Positions 16,118 through 24,372 of a DNA stretch of 43,613 bases are shown one piece after another. The translations under genes and the position numbers were made by a program. Where the stretch lies: assembly GCA_035764725.1 (NCBI GenBank), contig DASTYT010000147.1:1-43613 (forward strand), given 5' to 3'. Each line of letters starts with the position of its first letter. Position 1 is the first letter of the stretch. This stretch comes from Candidatus Methylomirabilota bacterium. Its GTDB lineage: Bacteria > Methylomirabilota > Methylomirabilia > Rokubacteriales > CSP1-6. Below the pieces are notes generated by a model. That model saw only the letters and a program-made list of their open reading frames with translations, searched no databases and had not been told where the DNA came from.

Positions 16118-17358
16118 CGCTCCGCCCCCTGCAGAAACCGCTCGCGATACGGTCGATACCGCGCCCGCTCCTCCTCGGGATCGAGGCCGAACTGCGCCAG
16201 CGAGTACTCGTGCGCGCCATGCTTGTCCTTCGGGGTCTCGGCCAGGTACCGCTGCATCCGCTCCTCGGTGCTCGAGGTGAGCGACATGGCAAACCGGTCA
16301 TAGATCGTCCGCACGGTGCCCAGCGGATCCTTCACGAGGTCGCGGTATCGAACGTCGAAGAGCCGTTCGGGCGGCGCGCACCCGTCGTCGCGGGCGGCGA
16401 GGCCGGCCCGGATCTCGTCCGCGGTCAGCTCGGTCACTTCGCGCCCGACCTGGGCCGGGTCCACCCCATTGCTGAACGTCCGGCGAAGGACGGTGTGGAG
16501 GCTCGCCTCGGATGCCAGCACCTCGAGCGGCTCCCGGTGCGTCATGATCACGCGGACGTCCGGATACACCGCGCACAGCTCCCTCAGCGCCGGCAGATGG
16601 GCGGGCGCCTTGAGAATCCAGCGCGTCCCGGGATAGCGCCACTGGAGCTGTTGAAGAAAGCGCCGGTGCAGCTCATAGGCCGGGCGGAGATCCTGTCCCC
16701 GAACCCACGTCTGGTACGAGGGCACGGTGTACATGGAGCAGAACTGGGAGCTGAGGAAGGAATGGCTGAGGATGACGGTGCATTCCTCGGGTAGTCGCGC
16801 GCCCACGCGATGGATCCGGCGGAATTCCGGGACGAGCCGGTGGAACCAACGGAGCTGCCTCTCGGTCTTTGCGATCCGGGCATCGTGCTCGTAGCTCGCG
16901 CGCTCCGGCGGCGGCGACGGGCTCAGCATCTCCCAGGTCTGGGGGACGCGATTCGCGGGATCCTGCGCGAGGAGACCGTGCAGGAGCGTCGAGCCGCTAC
17001 GTGGCAATCCCGTGATGACGATCGGGCGGCGAATCTCCTGTGTCGCGATACCGGGACACCGACGCCGATCCGCTTCGAGCTGGAGCCGATTGGCGAGATG
17101 ACCGACGATCGCCTCGCGGGCGGCGATGCGCCCCAGGAGGTTCAAATGCGCTTCCGTCGCCAGCGCGCGCACGAGCCGGTGGAGGCCCTCCGAGAACGTC
17201 ATGTCTTCGAACTCGTGCCCCCCGCCGCGGCGTCTCCCGACGGCCAGCAGCTCGCGCACGTCGAGCTCGGCGAATCGACGGGCCGGCCGTTCCATCAAGC
17301 GCAGAGCCCGCTGGATGACCTGACGGGCGATCACGTCCGAGAGCTCGGCGGCGCGCAT
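16114..17358 (-). CDS. PAPS-dependent sulfotransferase in the hopanoid operon
   Basis: Sulfotransferase-family protein of 414 residues from ATG 17358, four bases after the hpnJ stop; a GTG at 17361 is equally possible. The 5'-phosphosulfate loop (GLPRSGSTLLHGLL) lies at 117-130 and the 3'-phosphate-binding stretch (VIMTHREPLEVLAS) near 266, both complete. TRWILKAPAHLPAL, the conserved strand before that motif, is also present. The enzyme should move sulfate from PAPS to a hydroxyl or amino group. The operon position between hpnJ and a diiron protein makes a hopanoid head group the natural acceptor, but some Sulfotransfer_3 proteins act on other lipids or saccharides. No PAPS-synthesis genes are in the window. 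Confidence 0.82.
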   Translation of the reverse strand: MRAAELSDVIARQVIQRALRLMERPARRFAELDVRELLAVGRRRGGGHEFEDMTFSEGLHRLVRALATEAHLNLLGRIAAREAIVGHLANRLQLEADRRRCPGIATQEIRRPIVITGLPRSGSTLLHGLLAQDPANRVPQTWEMLSPSPPPERASYEHDARIAKTERQLRWFHRLVPEFRRIHRVGARLPEECTVILSHSFLSSQFCSMYTVPSYQTWVRGQDLRPAYELHRRFLQQLQWRYPGTRWILKAPAHLPALRELCAVYPDVRVIMTHREPLEVLASEASLHTVLRRTFSNGVDPAQVGREVTELTADEIRAGLAARDDGCAPPERLFDVRYRDLVKDPLGTVRTIYDRFAMSLTSSTEERMQRYLAETPKDKHGAHEYSLAQFGLDPEEERARYRPYRERFLQGAER

Positions 17359-17362
17359 CACG

Positions 17363-18826
17363 TCAGCAGGCGGGGGACGCGGCGTGGCTCGCCGGACGGT
17401 TCTTCCGCTCGCGCAAGAATTCGAAGAACTCGAGGCCCTCACGGAGACGACGCCGCATCACCGTTGGGCTCTTGACCATCTCCCACATGATCTCGGCGAT
17501 CTTGCTCGGCCGAAAGAAGAACGCGCGGTAGAGCTGCTCCTGCATCTCGAAGATGTCGCGATGGGAGAGATGCGGGTACTCGATCGAGGTGACCTGGAAG
17601 CCGTTCTGGCCGACGAGCTCGCCGGACGCGTCCCGCAGCCAGCCTTCTCGCCGGGCCTGATCGTAGAGATAGGTGCCGGGCAGCGCGGCGGGGAGCGACA
17701 CCTGGATGGTGTGGGGATTGATCTCCTTGACGAACTGGATGGTCTCCCGGATCGTCTCCTTCGTCTCGCCGGGGAGGCCGACGATGAAGGTGCCGTGCAT
17801 CTTGATTCCCAGCGCGTGACAGTTCGCGGCGAACTGGCGGGCCCACTCGACTTTCATCCCCTTCTTGATGTTGTTGAGGATCTCCTGGCTCCCGGTCTCG
17901 AAGCCCACGGTGAGCAGCCGGAGGCCGTTCTCCTTCAGCACCTTGAGGGTCTCGAGGGGCACGTTGACCTTGGCGTTGGTGCTCCAGGTCATCCCGTTCG
18001 GCACGAGGACCTCACCGAGGCCGCGCGCGAGGTCTTCCACCCAGGGACGGGCATCCGTGAGGGTGTCGTCGTCGAAGAAGACCTCGCGGATCTGCGGAAA
18101 GTATTCGGTCGCGCGCTTCACCTCGCCGACCACGTTCGGCGCGCTGCGCACCCGGTACGTGTGGCCGCCGACCGTGTAGGGCCACAGACAGAACGTGCAG
18201 CGCGAGCGGCAGCCGCGACCCGCGTAGAGCGAGACGAAGGGGTAGAGGGCTTCTCCGACCTCGTAGTCCTCGATGCGGAGGTCGCGGCGATACACGTCGA
18301 CGACCCAGGGCAGCGCCTCCATGTTCGTGAGGGCGCGGTCGCGCGTGTGCGCGATGTCACCGCTCGGTGTGCGATAGCTCAGGCCGTCGATGCGATCCAG
18401 GGGGCGGCCCTCGGCCACCTCCTTGCACGTATGGTCGAACTCGAAGCGTGTCACGAAGTCGATCGCTGGCGAGGCTTTCAACGCCTGCTCCGGCTGGACG
18501 GCGACGTGCGGACCGACGAAGCCGATGGTCAAGGCCCGATTGGCGTCCTTGAGGGCCTCCGCCGTCTTGAGGTCGGCACGGAACGAGGGCGTGCTGGTGT
18601 GGATGAAGCAGAGCTCGAACTCCGTCGCCTCACGCAGAACGGAGTCGAGCGGCAGGTTAGCGGCCGGCGCATCGATGAGCTTGCTTTCCGGCACCAGCGC
18701 GGCGGGCTGGGCGAGCCAGGTCGGATACCAGAACGAACGGACTTCGCGCCGGGCCTGATACCGTGAGCCCGCGCCGCCGTCGAAGCCTTCGAAGGACGGC
18801 GGATTCAGGAACAACGCTCGCTTCAT
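17363..18826 (-). CDS. hpnJ: Hopanoid biosynthesis radical SAM protein HpnJ
   Basis: Radical SAM enzyme of 487 residues with an N-terminal cobalamin-binding-like region (about 1-150) and a radical SAM core. The 4Fe-4S cysteines are C206-x3-C210-x2-C213 (GRGCRSRCTFC). Also visible are FFDDDTLTD near 250 and the GFETGSQEIL and HGTFIVGLPGET strands near 310 and 345. In the cyclitol-ether hopanoid pathway HpnJ rearranges glucosaminyl bacteriohopanetetrol into the cyclitol ether. ATG overlaps the hpnK stop as ATGA at 18823-18826. The family assignment rests on this order (hpnI, hpnK, hpnJ) and on characteristic N-terminal sequence (MKRALFLNPPSFEGFDGG). Confidence 0.88.
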   Translation of the reverse strand: MKRALFLNPPSFEGFDGGAGSRYQARREVRSFWYPTWLAQPAALVPESKLIDAPAANLPLDSVLREATEFELCFIHTSTPSFRADLKTAEALKDANRALTIGFVGPHVAVQPEQALKASPAIDFVTRFEFDHTCKEVAEGRPLDRIDGLSYRTPSGDIAHTRDRALTNMEALPWVVDVYRRDLRIEDYEVGEALYPFVSLYAGRGCRSRCTFCLWPYTVGGHTYRVRSAPNVVGEVKRATEYFPQIREVFFDDDTLTDARPWVEDLARGLGEVLVPNGMTWSTNAKVNVPLETLKVLKENGLRLLTVGFETGSQEILNNIKKGMKVEWARQFAANCHALGIKMHGTFIVGLPGETKETIRETIQFVKEINPHTIQVSLPAALPGTYLYDQARREGWLRDASGELVGQNGFQVTSIEYPHLSHRDIFEMQEQLYRAFFFRPSKIAEIMWEMVKSPTVMRRRLREGLEFFEFLRERKNRPASHAASPAC

Positions 18827-19680
18827 GGATGGCCTCCTTGCTGGACCACGGACTCGCCGGCCGCCGCGGCGAAGGACGTGAGGCGGATCCCGGCTCGATC
18901 GAGGGCGACCCGCACCGCCGGACTCAGGAGCGCGGCGAGCTCGTCTGCGGACGAGGGCGCGAGGGCCCCGTCCGGGGAAGTGGACGGGCGCATCGCGGGG
19001 TGACAGTAGATCTCGGTGAGGCCGGGACCGATTTTCGGCACGATGCGGAGCCAGGCCGCTTCGGTCAGTGCGCCCGTGTCGTGGAGCCCGAAGAGCGCGT
19101 CGTTCGTCACGATCCCCGCGCCGCGTAGACGACGTCGAGCTCGCAGAGCCCAGGGCGCCATGGTTGCCGCGAGCAGGGCCTGCCGGTGTGGCGGCACGGC
19201 GGCCTCCCACGGCACCCGCACCGCGACGGGACGGTACCGACGCGCCAGCTCGACGACGATGCTCAGGACCGAAGGATGAAGGTGAAAGTGATGGTGCGCG
19301 TTCACGTGGTCCAGGGGGAGGCCGGTGCTCAGAAGGGCCTCCATCTGGGCCTCGCACTCCGCCCGAGCCTGCTGTCGTGCTCGCGCCGAGACGGCGAGCC
19401 GCACCGCGAGCCGGCCCAGGCCGGGCCGGAAGGCGCCCTGCGCATCCACGAGGTCGGGAACGCGCTCCGGCGGGAGAACGGGCCGTCCGTCCACCAAGGT
19501 GAGATGCAGACCCACGGGCAGCCCATCCGCCTTGGCGATGGCCACCGCGTCGGCGGCGGCCGGCGCGCCCATCATGAGGCTCGCGCAGGTCAGGATGCCG
19601 TCGCGGTGGGCACGTCGGACCGCCTCGTTGACGGCCGGGCTCAGACCGAAATCGTCGGCCGTCACGACCAGGCGCTTCAT
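18823..19680 (-). CDS. hpnK: Hopanoid-associated YdjC/ChbG-family deacetylase HpnK
   Basis: Carbohydrate deacetylase of the YdjC/ChbG fold, 285 residues. Metal-binding elements are the N-terminal TADDFG (Asp9/Asp10), VGLHL (His59) and the histidine-rich NAHHHFHLHP near residue 125. In the hopanoid pathway it removes the N-acetyl group from N-acetylglucosaminyl bacteriohopanetetrol. Start ATG 19680 overlaps the hpnI stop, and its stop overlaps the hpnJ ATG, both as ATGA, so the three genes are translationally coupled in pathway order. Confidence 0.88.
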   Translation of the reverse strand: MKRLVVTADDFGLSPAVNEAVRRAHRDGILTCASLMMGAPAAADAVAIAKADGLPVGLHLTLVDGRPVLPPERVPDLVDAQGAFRPGLGRLAVRLAVSARARQQARAECEAQMEALLSTGLPLDHVNAHHHFHLHPSVLSIVVELARRYRPVAVRVPWEAAVPPHRQALLAATMAPWALRARRRLRGAGIVTNDALFGLHDTGALTEAAWLRIVPKIGPGLTEIYCHPAMRPSTSPDGALAPSSADELAALLSPAVRVALDRAGIRLTSFAAAAGESVVQQGGHP

Positions 19681-20810
19681 ACCTCGATCAGGCTCTTGCC
19701 GTTCAGCGCGAAGACACGGCCTCGCCAGTACACCTTCCGCCCCACGAAGCTCGCCAACCAGACCAGTAGGCCGGCGGCGTCTCGGAGCGGCAGCAGCCAC
19801 AGGCGGCGAATGCCCTCTCGGTCTCCGAGCAGGGTCGAGCTCACGAGCGTGGTGCCGAGCCGGATGGCGAGCGTGCCGGCCAGCACCAGCCAGGAGCCGG
19901 GGCCGCCGCACAGCGCGTACAGGCCGGCGAACGGCACGCCGCGGACGAGGAACGTGAAGAAGAATCCGACGGGGTTGGCCACGCGCGTGTTCTGGTCCCA
20001 GTACACCTGGTGCCGCCACCAGACCGAGGGCCGAGGAGCGTCAACCCGGGTCACCGCGACATGCGGTACGAGAGCGATCGTCAATCCGGATGCCATGACG
20101 GCACGGCCCAGCTCGAGATCCTCCACGAAGCTGTACGCCATCGGCTCGAGACCTCCGACGAGCGTCAGGGTTTCACGACGGATGGCCTGGGAGGCACCGG
20201 GACAGGCGAGCGCCGCGCCGGTCTCCACCGCGAACACCATCGAGGGCACGAAGTCGGTGTTGAGCGACAGCAGCTCGAGCGACTCATAGAGGTTGTCCGC
20301 GCCCTCGGCCCGGTACACGGTGCACGCGATGCCCACGCGCGGATTCGCCAGGGGCGCGACGATCGTTCTGAGGTAGTTGGGCTCCAGACGCATGTCGCTG
20401 TCTGAATACACCAGCACGCGGCCCGTCGCGTGGCCGGTGGCGTTGAGAAGGTTGGACACTTTGCCGTTGGGCCCCGCGCTCGCCCGGTCGACGACGATCT
20501 GGATAGGCACGGTAGGATTCTCGCCACGAATCCGGGCAAGGAGCGGCAGGGCGGGGTCCGCCGAATCCTGGACGGAGAAGATGACCTCGTACCGTGGGTA
20601 GTTCTGACGACAGGCCGTCGAGAGATTTTCGTGGATACTCTTCTCGAGTCCGCACACCGGCTTGATCAGGGACACCATCGGGAGCCAGCTCGAATCCGCC
20701 GGCGCGTGACGCCGGAAGAAGCGCGCCATCATGACGCTGGTCACGATCCAGTACACGCACGAGATGACGACCGGAACCAGGAGGAGAGCGCTCCAGGCGA
20801 GGGAGGTCAT
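19677..20810 (-). CDS. hpnI: Hopanoid glycosyltransferase HpnI (GT21-like)
   Basis: Membrane glycosyltransferase of 377 residues resembling ceramide glucosyltransferases. An N-terminal helix (about 5-28) precedes a GT-A domain: VSLIKPVCGLEKSI near 46, FSVQDSADPA near 78, the DxD metal motif at 137-139 (YSDSDM), and EDLELG near 240. Hydrophobic helices follow at about 285-350. It is expected to add N-acetylglucosamine from UDP-GlcNAc to bacteriohopanetetrol. The start at 20810 overlaps the epimerase stop (ATGA); an in-frame ATG at 20852 lies inside the epimerase and is less likely. Confidence 0.87.
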   Translation of the reverse strand: MTSLAWSALLLVPVVISCVYWIVTSVMMARFFRRHAPADSSWLPMVSLIKPVCGLEKSIHENLSTACRQNYPRYEVIFSVQDSADPALPLLARIRGENPTVPIQIVVDRASAGPNGKVSNLLNATGHATGRVLVYSDSDMRLEPNYLRTIVAPLANPRVGIACTVYRAEGADNLYESLELLSLNTDFVPSMVFAVETGAALACPGASQAIRRETLTLVGGLEPMAYSFVEDLELGRAVMASGLTIALVPHVAVTRVDAPRPSVWWRHQVYWDQNTRVANPVGFFFTFLVRGVPFAGLYALCGGPGSWLVLAGTLAIRLGTTLVSSTLLGDREGIRRLWLLPLRDAAGLLVWLASFVGRKVYWRGRVFALNGKSLIEV

Positions 20811-21733
20811 CGCCGTGTCCGCGCCCAGGGCAGCGCGCTCTGCTCCACCCATTTGATGTAGCGCTCGGCCCCCTCCTCGAACGTGATCTCTGGTTTCCAG
20901 CCGAGTTCGGCGAGCGCCTTTCGGCTGGAGACGACCTTCGGCCGGAGGTCGCCTGGACGCTTCTCCGTGTGCTGTATCTGCACGTCCGGGAAGAACTGAC
21001 GGACTTTCTCGGCGACGCGCCGCACCTCAATCCGCTCGGGACCGTCCAGGTTGTAGGTCTGGTTCCTCGCCGCCTCCTGTAGCGCGGCGACGTTTCCCAG
21101 CGCCAGGTCCTCGACGGCCACGAGACTCCGCCACTGGGTGCCGTCGCCCTGAATCACGATGGGCCGGCCTTGCATGGCGAGGGCCACGAAGCTGGCCAGC
21201 ACCGTGCCCAGACGCGCCCGCGGGCCATACGGAATCCCGTAGCGCAGGATGGTCGTGTCGACGCCGTAGAGCGTGTGGTACGAGTGGCACAACATCTCGG
21301 CCGACAGCTTGGACGCGGTGTAGACGTGGTTGACGCGATTCAGACGTAGGGGTGTGTCCTCGTCGACCTCTTCGGGGTCGGCGAGGGCGTACACCCAGGT
21401 GGTGCTCGCCAGGATGACCCGTCCCGCGCCGGTCCGGCGCGCCGCCTCCAGGACGTGCCCCACCGCCATGATGTTGACCTGCGCGCTTTCGACGGGAATG
21501 TGGAAGACGTCGTTGACGTCGGAGATGGCGGCCAGCAGATAGAGGGCATCGTAGCGGCCCGCGAGCGCGACGGTGGTGCGGCTGGCGTCCAGGATGTCCG
21601 CGACGACGTGACGCACGTCGGGACGATGGGGGCGCATGATGTCGAACACGGTGACGTCGTGGCCCGCGTCCAGGAGCTTGTCGACGACGTGAGAGCCGAT
21701 GAATCCCGCCCCGCCGATCACGCCGACGCGCAT
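20807..21733 (-). CDS. NAD-dependent sugar epimerase/dehydratase in the hopanoid operon
   Basis: Extended short-chain dehydrogenase of 308 residues. The NAD motif GGAGFIGSH is at 7-15, an Asp that would bind the NAD ribose at 31, and the catalytic Tyr138-x3-Lys142 (YTASK) with an upstream LASTTWVY serine/threonine strand near 109. Length and motifs fit nucleotide-sugar 4-epimerases or dehydratases. It overlaps the DegT aminotransferase by 16 bases and hpnI by four. The natural reading is that it prepares a nucleotide sugar, possibly with the aminotransferase, for HpnI. It does not look like the usual HpnA, but I cannot exclude a distant relation. Confidence 0.83.
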   Translation of the reverse strand: MRVGVIGGAGFIGSHVVDKLLDAGHDVTVFDIMRPHRPDVRHVVADILDASRTTVALAGRYDALYLLAAISDVNDVFHIPVESAQVNIMAVGHVLEAARRTGAGRVILASTTWVYALADPEEVDEDTPLRLNRVNHVYTASKLSAEMLCHSYHTLYGVDTTILRYGIPYGPRARLGTVLASFVALAMQGRPIVIQGDGTQWRSLVAVEDLALGNVAALQEAARNQTYNLDGPERIEVRRVAEKVRQFFPDVQIQHTEKRPGDLRPKVVSSRKALAELGWKPEITFEEGAERYIKWVEQSALPWARTRR

Positions 21734-22860
21734 GACGCGATCCTCGACGACAACGTCTCCTGGAGGGCGAACACGACCCGGTCGATCTCCGCTTCGGTCA
21801 TCCCCGGGTAGATCGGGAGGCAGACGTGACGACGGCACATGTCCTCCGCGACGGGAAGATTCCCCCTCGCCCAGCTCCCGAAGACCGGCTGGCGATGGCA
21901 AGGGGTCTCGTACACCTCGCCGCTCAGGCTGACCTTGAACCGCTCCTTCAGCGTTCGCTTGAGGACGAGCCGGTCGACGTCGGAATCGAGCAGCGCGACG
22001 TACTTGTAGAAATTCGATCCCGAGCGGTCGTCGGGCAAGAGGGGCTCGATGCCGTCCACGTCGGCAAGCCGCCCGATGTATGCGTCGGCGACGCGCCGTC
22101 GCTCGGCGACGAACTGCTCGAGGCGGCCGAGCTGGGAGAGGCCCACCGCCGCGTGCAGCTCGCTGAGCCGCCAGTTGTATCCCATGCGGACGTGAAAGTT
22201 GGTAAGGAAGCCCTCCTTGCCCTGATCCCGGTACTGCAGCGCCTGCTCGCGGATCCCGGCATCGTCCGTGACGATCATCCCGCCTTCGCCCGCGGTGATC
22301 ACCTTCGTCGGGTAGAAGGAGAACGCGGCCGCCCTCCCGAAGGTCCCCGCCATACGGCCGCCCAGGCCGCTCCCGTGCGCGTGGGCGGCGTCCTCCAGGA
22401 GAAAGAGTCCACGCTCGCGGCACCAGGCGGCGATCTTCGGCGTGTCCGGGCTCACGAGCCCTCCGATGTGGACGAGCACGACGCCGACGGTCGCCGGGGT
22501 GACCGCGGCGGCCACGGTCCCGACGCTGAGAGCCATGGTGGCGCGATCGATGTCGGCGAAGCGCGGCCGACCGCCGGCGTGGATGATCGCGGCGGGCGTG
22601 GCGAAGAATGTATTGGTGGGGACCACGACTTCGTGGCCCTCCACGCCCAGCGAGCGAAGAATGATCTCGAGGGCGCTCGTCCCGCTCTGCACCGCGACCG
22701 CGTAGCGCGTGCCGACGAGCTGGGCGAAGGCGGCTTCAAAGGCCTGGCCATGTTTGCCGAGCGTCAGGGCACCCGTCCGGAGCGCCTCATCGATCCACTC
22801 CAGAATCTGTCTGCGGTCCTCCTCGGGAATGACGATCCTGGCCGCTGGAATTGAGTCCAT
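21718..22860 (-). CDS. DegT/DnrJ/EryC1-family aminotransferase
   Basis: PLP-dependent sugar aminotransferase of 380 residues. The PLP lysine is Lys186 in SFYPTKVITAGEGG; EDAAHAHGS (Asp157) stacks the cofactor, and QSGTSALEIIL near 58-68 binds its phosphate. ATG 22860 has GAGGAGGG eight bases upstream, the best ribosome site in the operon, so this is its first strong start. Family members usually convert keto sugars to amino sugars. With the epimerase it could make an amino-sugar donor for HpnI or act on a hopanoid side chain. HpnO, the known aminohopanoid aminotransferase, is from another family, so no hpn name is given. Confidence 0.87.
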   Translation of the reverse strand: MDSIPAARIVIPEEDRRQILEWIDEALRTGALTLGKHGQAFEAAFAQLVGTRYAVAVQSGTSALEIILRSLGVEGHEVVVPTNTFFATPAAIIHAGGRPRFADIDRATMALSVGTVAAAVTPATVGVVLVHIGGLVSPDTPKIAAWCRERGLFLLEDAAHAHGSGLGGRMAGTFGRAAAFSFYPTKVITAGEGGMIVTDDAGIREQALQYRDQGKEGFLTNFHVRMGYNWRLSELHAAVGLSQLGRLEQFVAERRRVADAYIGRLADVDGIEPLLPDDRSGSNFYKYVALLDSDVDRLVLKRTLKERFKVSLSGEVYETPCHRQPVFGSWARGNLPVAEDMCRRHVCLPIYPGMTEAEIDRVVFALQETLSSRIASCASA

Positions 22861-22959
22861 TGCGTCCCTCCTCGTGTCCCCGCGATGACAGCTGGCGAGG
22901 CGCGGTGCCCAGCACGTAGACTCCTGCCCTACAAAGGTGCTAAGGCGGGGTGCTGCGGC

Positions 22960-23256
22960 TCAGGCGGCGGGTGGGCCCCGGGGGGCGTGCGGCGAGGGGG
23001 AAGCTGGAGAAAACAGCGCGTCCTCTCCGCCCGGGACCGGGGCGATGAGGACGAGAAGGGGCGTCAGATCCGTCTGGGCATATGAATCGGTGGTGCCCTT
23101 CGACGACGTGGCGAGGGTGATGACGTTGTCATAGTCGTCGTCGTCCCAGAGTCCCGAGATATAGGTTGGATCGAGGGGAGTGGCATAGGCGAGCGCAGCG
23201 AGAGCCCCCAGAACCAACACGAGCAGCCAAACGAGCGGTGCTCTCTCTCGCCCCAT
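22960..23256 (-). CDS. Small exported protein with acidic DDDDYD motif, function unknown
   Basis: Putative secreted protein of 98 residues. It has a basic start, a hydrophobic core (WLLVLVLGALAALA) and a likely cleavage near residue 25. The mature part begins PLDPTYISGLWDDDDYDNVI, an acidic patch, followed by a proline-rich tail. It lies between the HtrA-like protease and the aminotransferase genes, same strand, 99 bases before the latter. There is no strong ribosome site. I recall similar small proteins with a DxTxIxGxxDDDDYD pattern but cannot name a family. Confidence comes mainly from the signal peptide and motif. Confidence 0.5.
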   Translation of the reverse strand: MGRERAPLVWLLVLVLGALAALAYATPLDPTYISGLWDDDDYDNVITLATSSKGTTDSYAQTDLTPLLVLIAPVPGGEDALFSPASPSPHAPRGPPAA

Positions 23257-23338
23257 ACGTGGGTCCTAGTTACCGCGACCGCCCCCGACTGTCAAGCGAT
23301 CGTACGACCCGAAGGTGAGCACGTGCGTGACGGCGACG

Positions 23339-24370
23339 TTACGGGGCCTTGCCCGTGAGCTCGATCACCTGGCCGGCGCGGAGCACCGACGCCTTGAAGA
23401 TCTCTCCGGTCTTCATGGCGCCGAGGCGCTCCCGGATCCGGGGAATGTCCGCATCGCTCGTGATCTGGATGCCGGCCATGCTGAGGACGACGTCTCCACG
23501 GATCACGATCTCCTGTCCCCCGATCACGGCGATCCGGTCGCCGCCCTGGAGTCCCATCTCCCAGGCGGGCGAGTCCATGGGGACGATGCTAAGGAGCAGG
23601 CCGCTGCCGCCTGGGATGTTGAAGGCCTCCGCGAGCTCTCCGGTCAGCACGGTGCCGTGCAACCCGATCCACGCCCATTCCCGCTCCATCAGGAAGTAGC
23701 GCGCGCTCTTCATCGTCACCGCGAAGCCGAGCCCTTCGCTGCCGCCACCCTTCGAGATGTTGTGACTGACGATGCCGATGACCTCGCCGGCCAGGTTGAA
23801 CATGGGCCCGCCGGAGTTTCCGGTGTTGATGGTCGCGGTCGTCTGGAAGAACTCCGCCAGCGGCATCGAGCGGTACGCGGTGTTGGGCAGCCACTTCGCA
23901 CTGATCCAGCCGGCGCTGAACGAATGCACGAGCCCATAGGGAGCGCCGATGACCAGCACCTGCTGACCCACCCGGACGCCGTCGGAGTCGCCGAGCCGCG
24001 CGGGCTGGATGCCCTGCGGCGTCCGCGCGAGCTGGAGCATGGAGAGATCGGCGGCGGGCTCCGAGGCGATCACGCGGGCAGGGATCGCCTCGCCGCCGGA
24101 GAACTCCACGGTGACCTCGTCCACGGCATGCACGACGTGGGCCGCGGTGACGACCTTCCCGTCAGCCGAGACCAGGACGCCGGAGCCGATCTCGTTGAAG
24201 TACACGAGACCCCGAGAGGCCGTGACCTCGCGCCCCTTCGCCCTGATCATCGCCACCGCAGGACTCACCTTCCGGTAGACGTCCTCGATGTCTTGCGCGT
24301 GAGCGCGGCCGGGAACGCCGCCCATGACGGCCGCAACGGCGATGAGCCCCGCGAGAAGCGCAACGGGCAT
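23339..24370 (-). CDS. Secreted trypsin-like serine protease with PDZ domain (HtrA/DegP-like)
   Basis: Exported S1C-type protease of 343 residues. I take ATG 24370, two bases after the amidohydrolase stop; it opens directly with a signal peptide (MPVALLAGLIAVAAVMGG, cleavage near AHA-QD). The catalytic triad is complete: His in TAAHVVHAV near 88, Asp in AADLSMLQL near 120, and Ser in the NTGNSGGPMF loop near 190. A single PDZ domain (about 245-340) follows, with GLLLSIVPMDSPAWEMGL as its carboxylate-binding region. Typical DegP has two PDZ domains, so this is closer to DegS or single-PDZ HtrA proteins. It acts in the periplasm, probably in envelope quality control. Confidence 0.88.
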   Translation of the reverse strand: MPVALLAGLIAVAAVMGGVPGRAHAQDIEDVYRKVSPAVAMIRAKGREVTASRGLVYFNEIGSGVLVSADGKVVTAAHVVHAVDEVTVEFSGGEAIPARVIASEPAADLSMLQLARTPQGIQPARLGDSDGVRVGQQVLVIGAPYGLVHSFSAGWISAKWLPNTAYRSMPLAEFFQTTATINTGNSGGPMFNLAGEVIGIVSHNISKGGGSEGLGFAVTMKSARYFLMEREWAWIGLHGTVLTGELAEAFNIPGGSGLLLSIVPMDSPAWEMGLQGGDRIAVIGGQEIVIRGDVVLSMAGIQITSDADIPRIRERLGAMKTGEIFKASVLRAGQVIELTGKAP

Positions 24371-24372
24371 GG

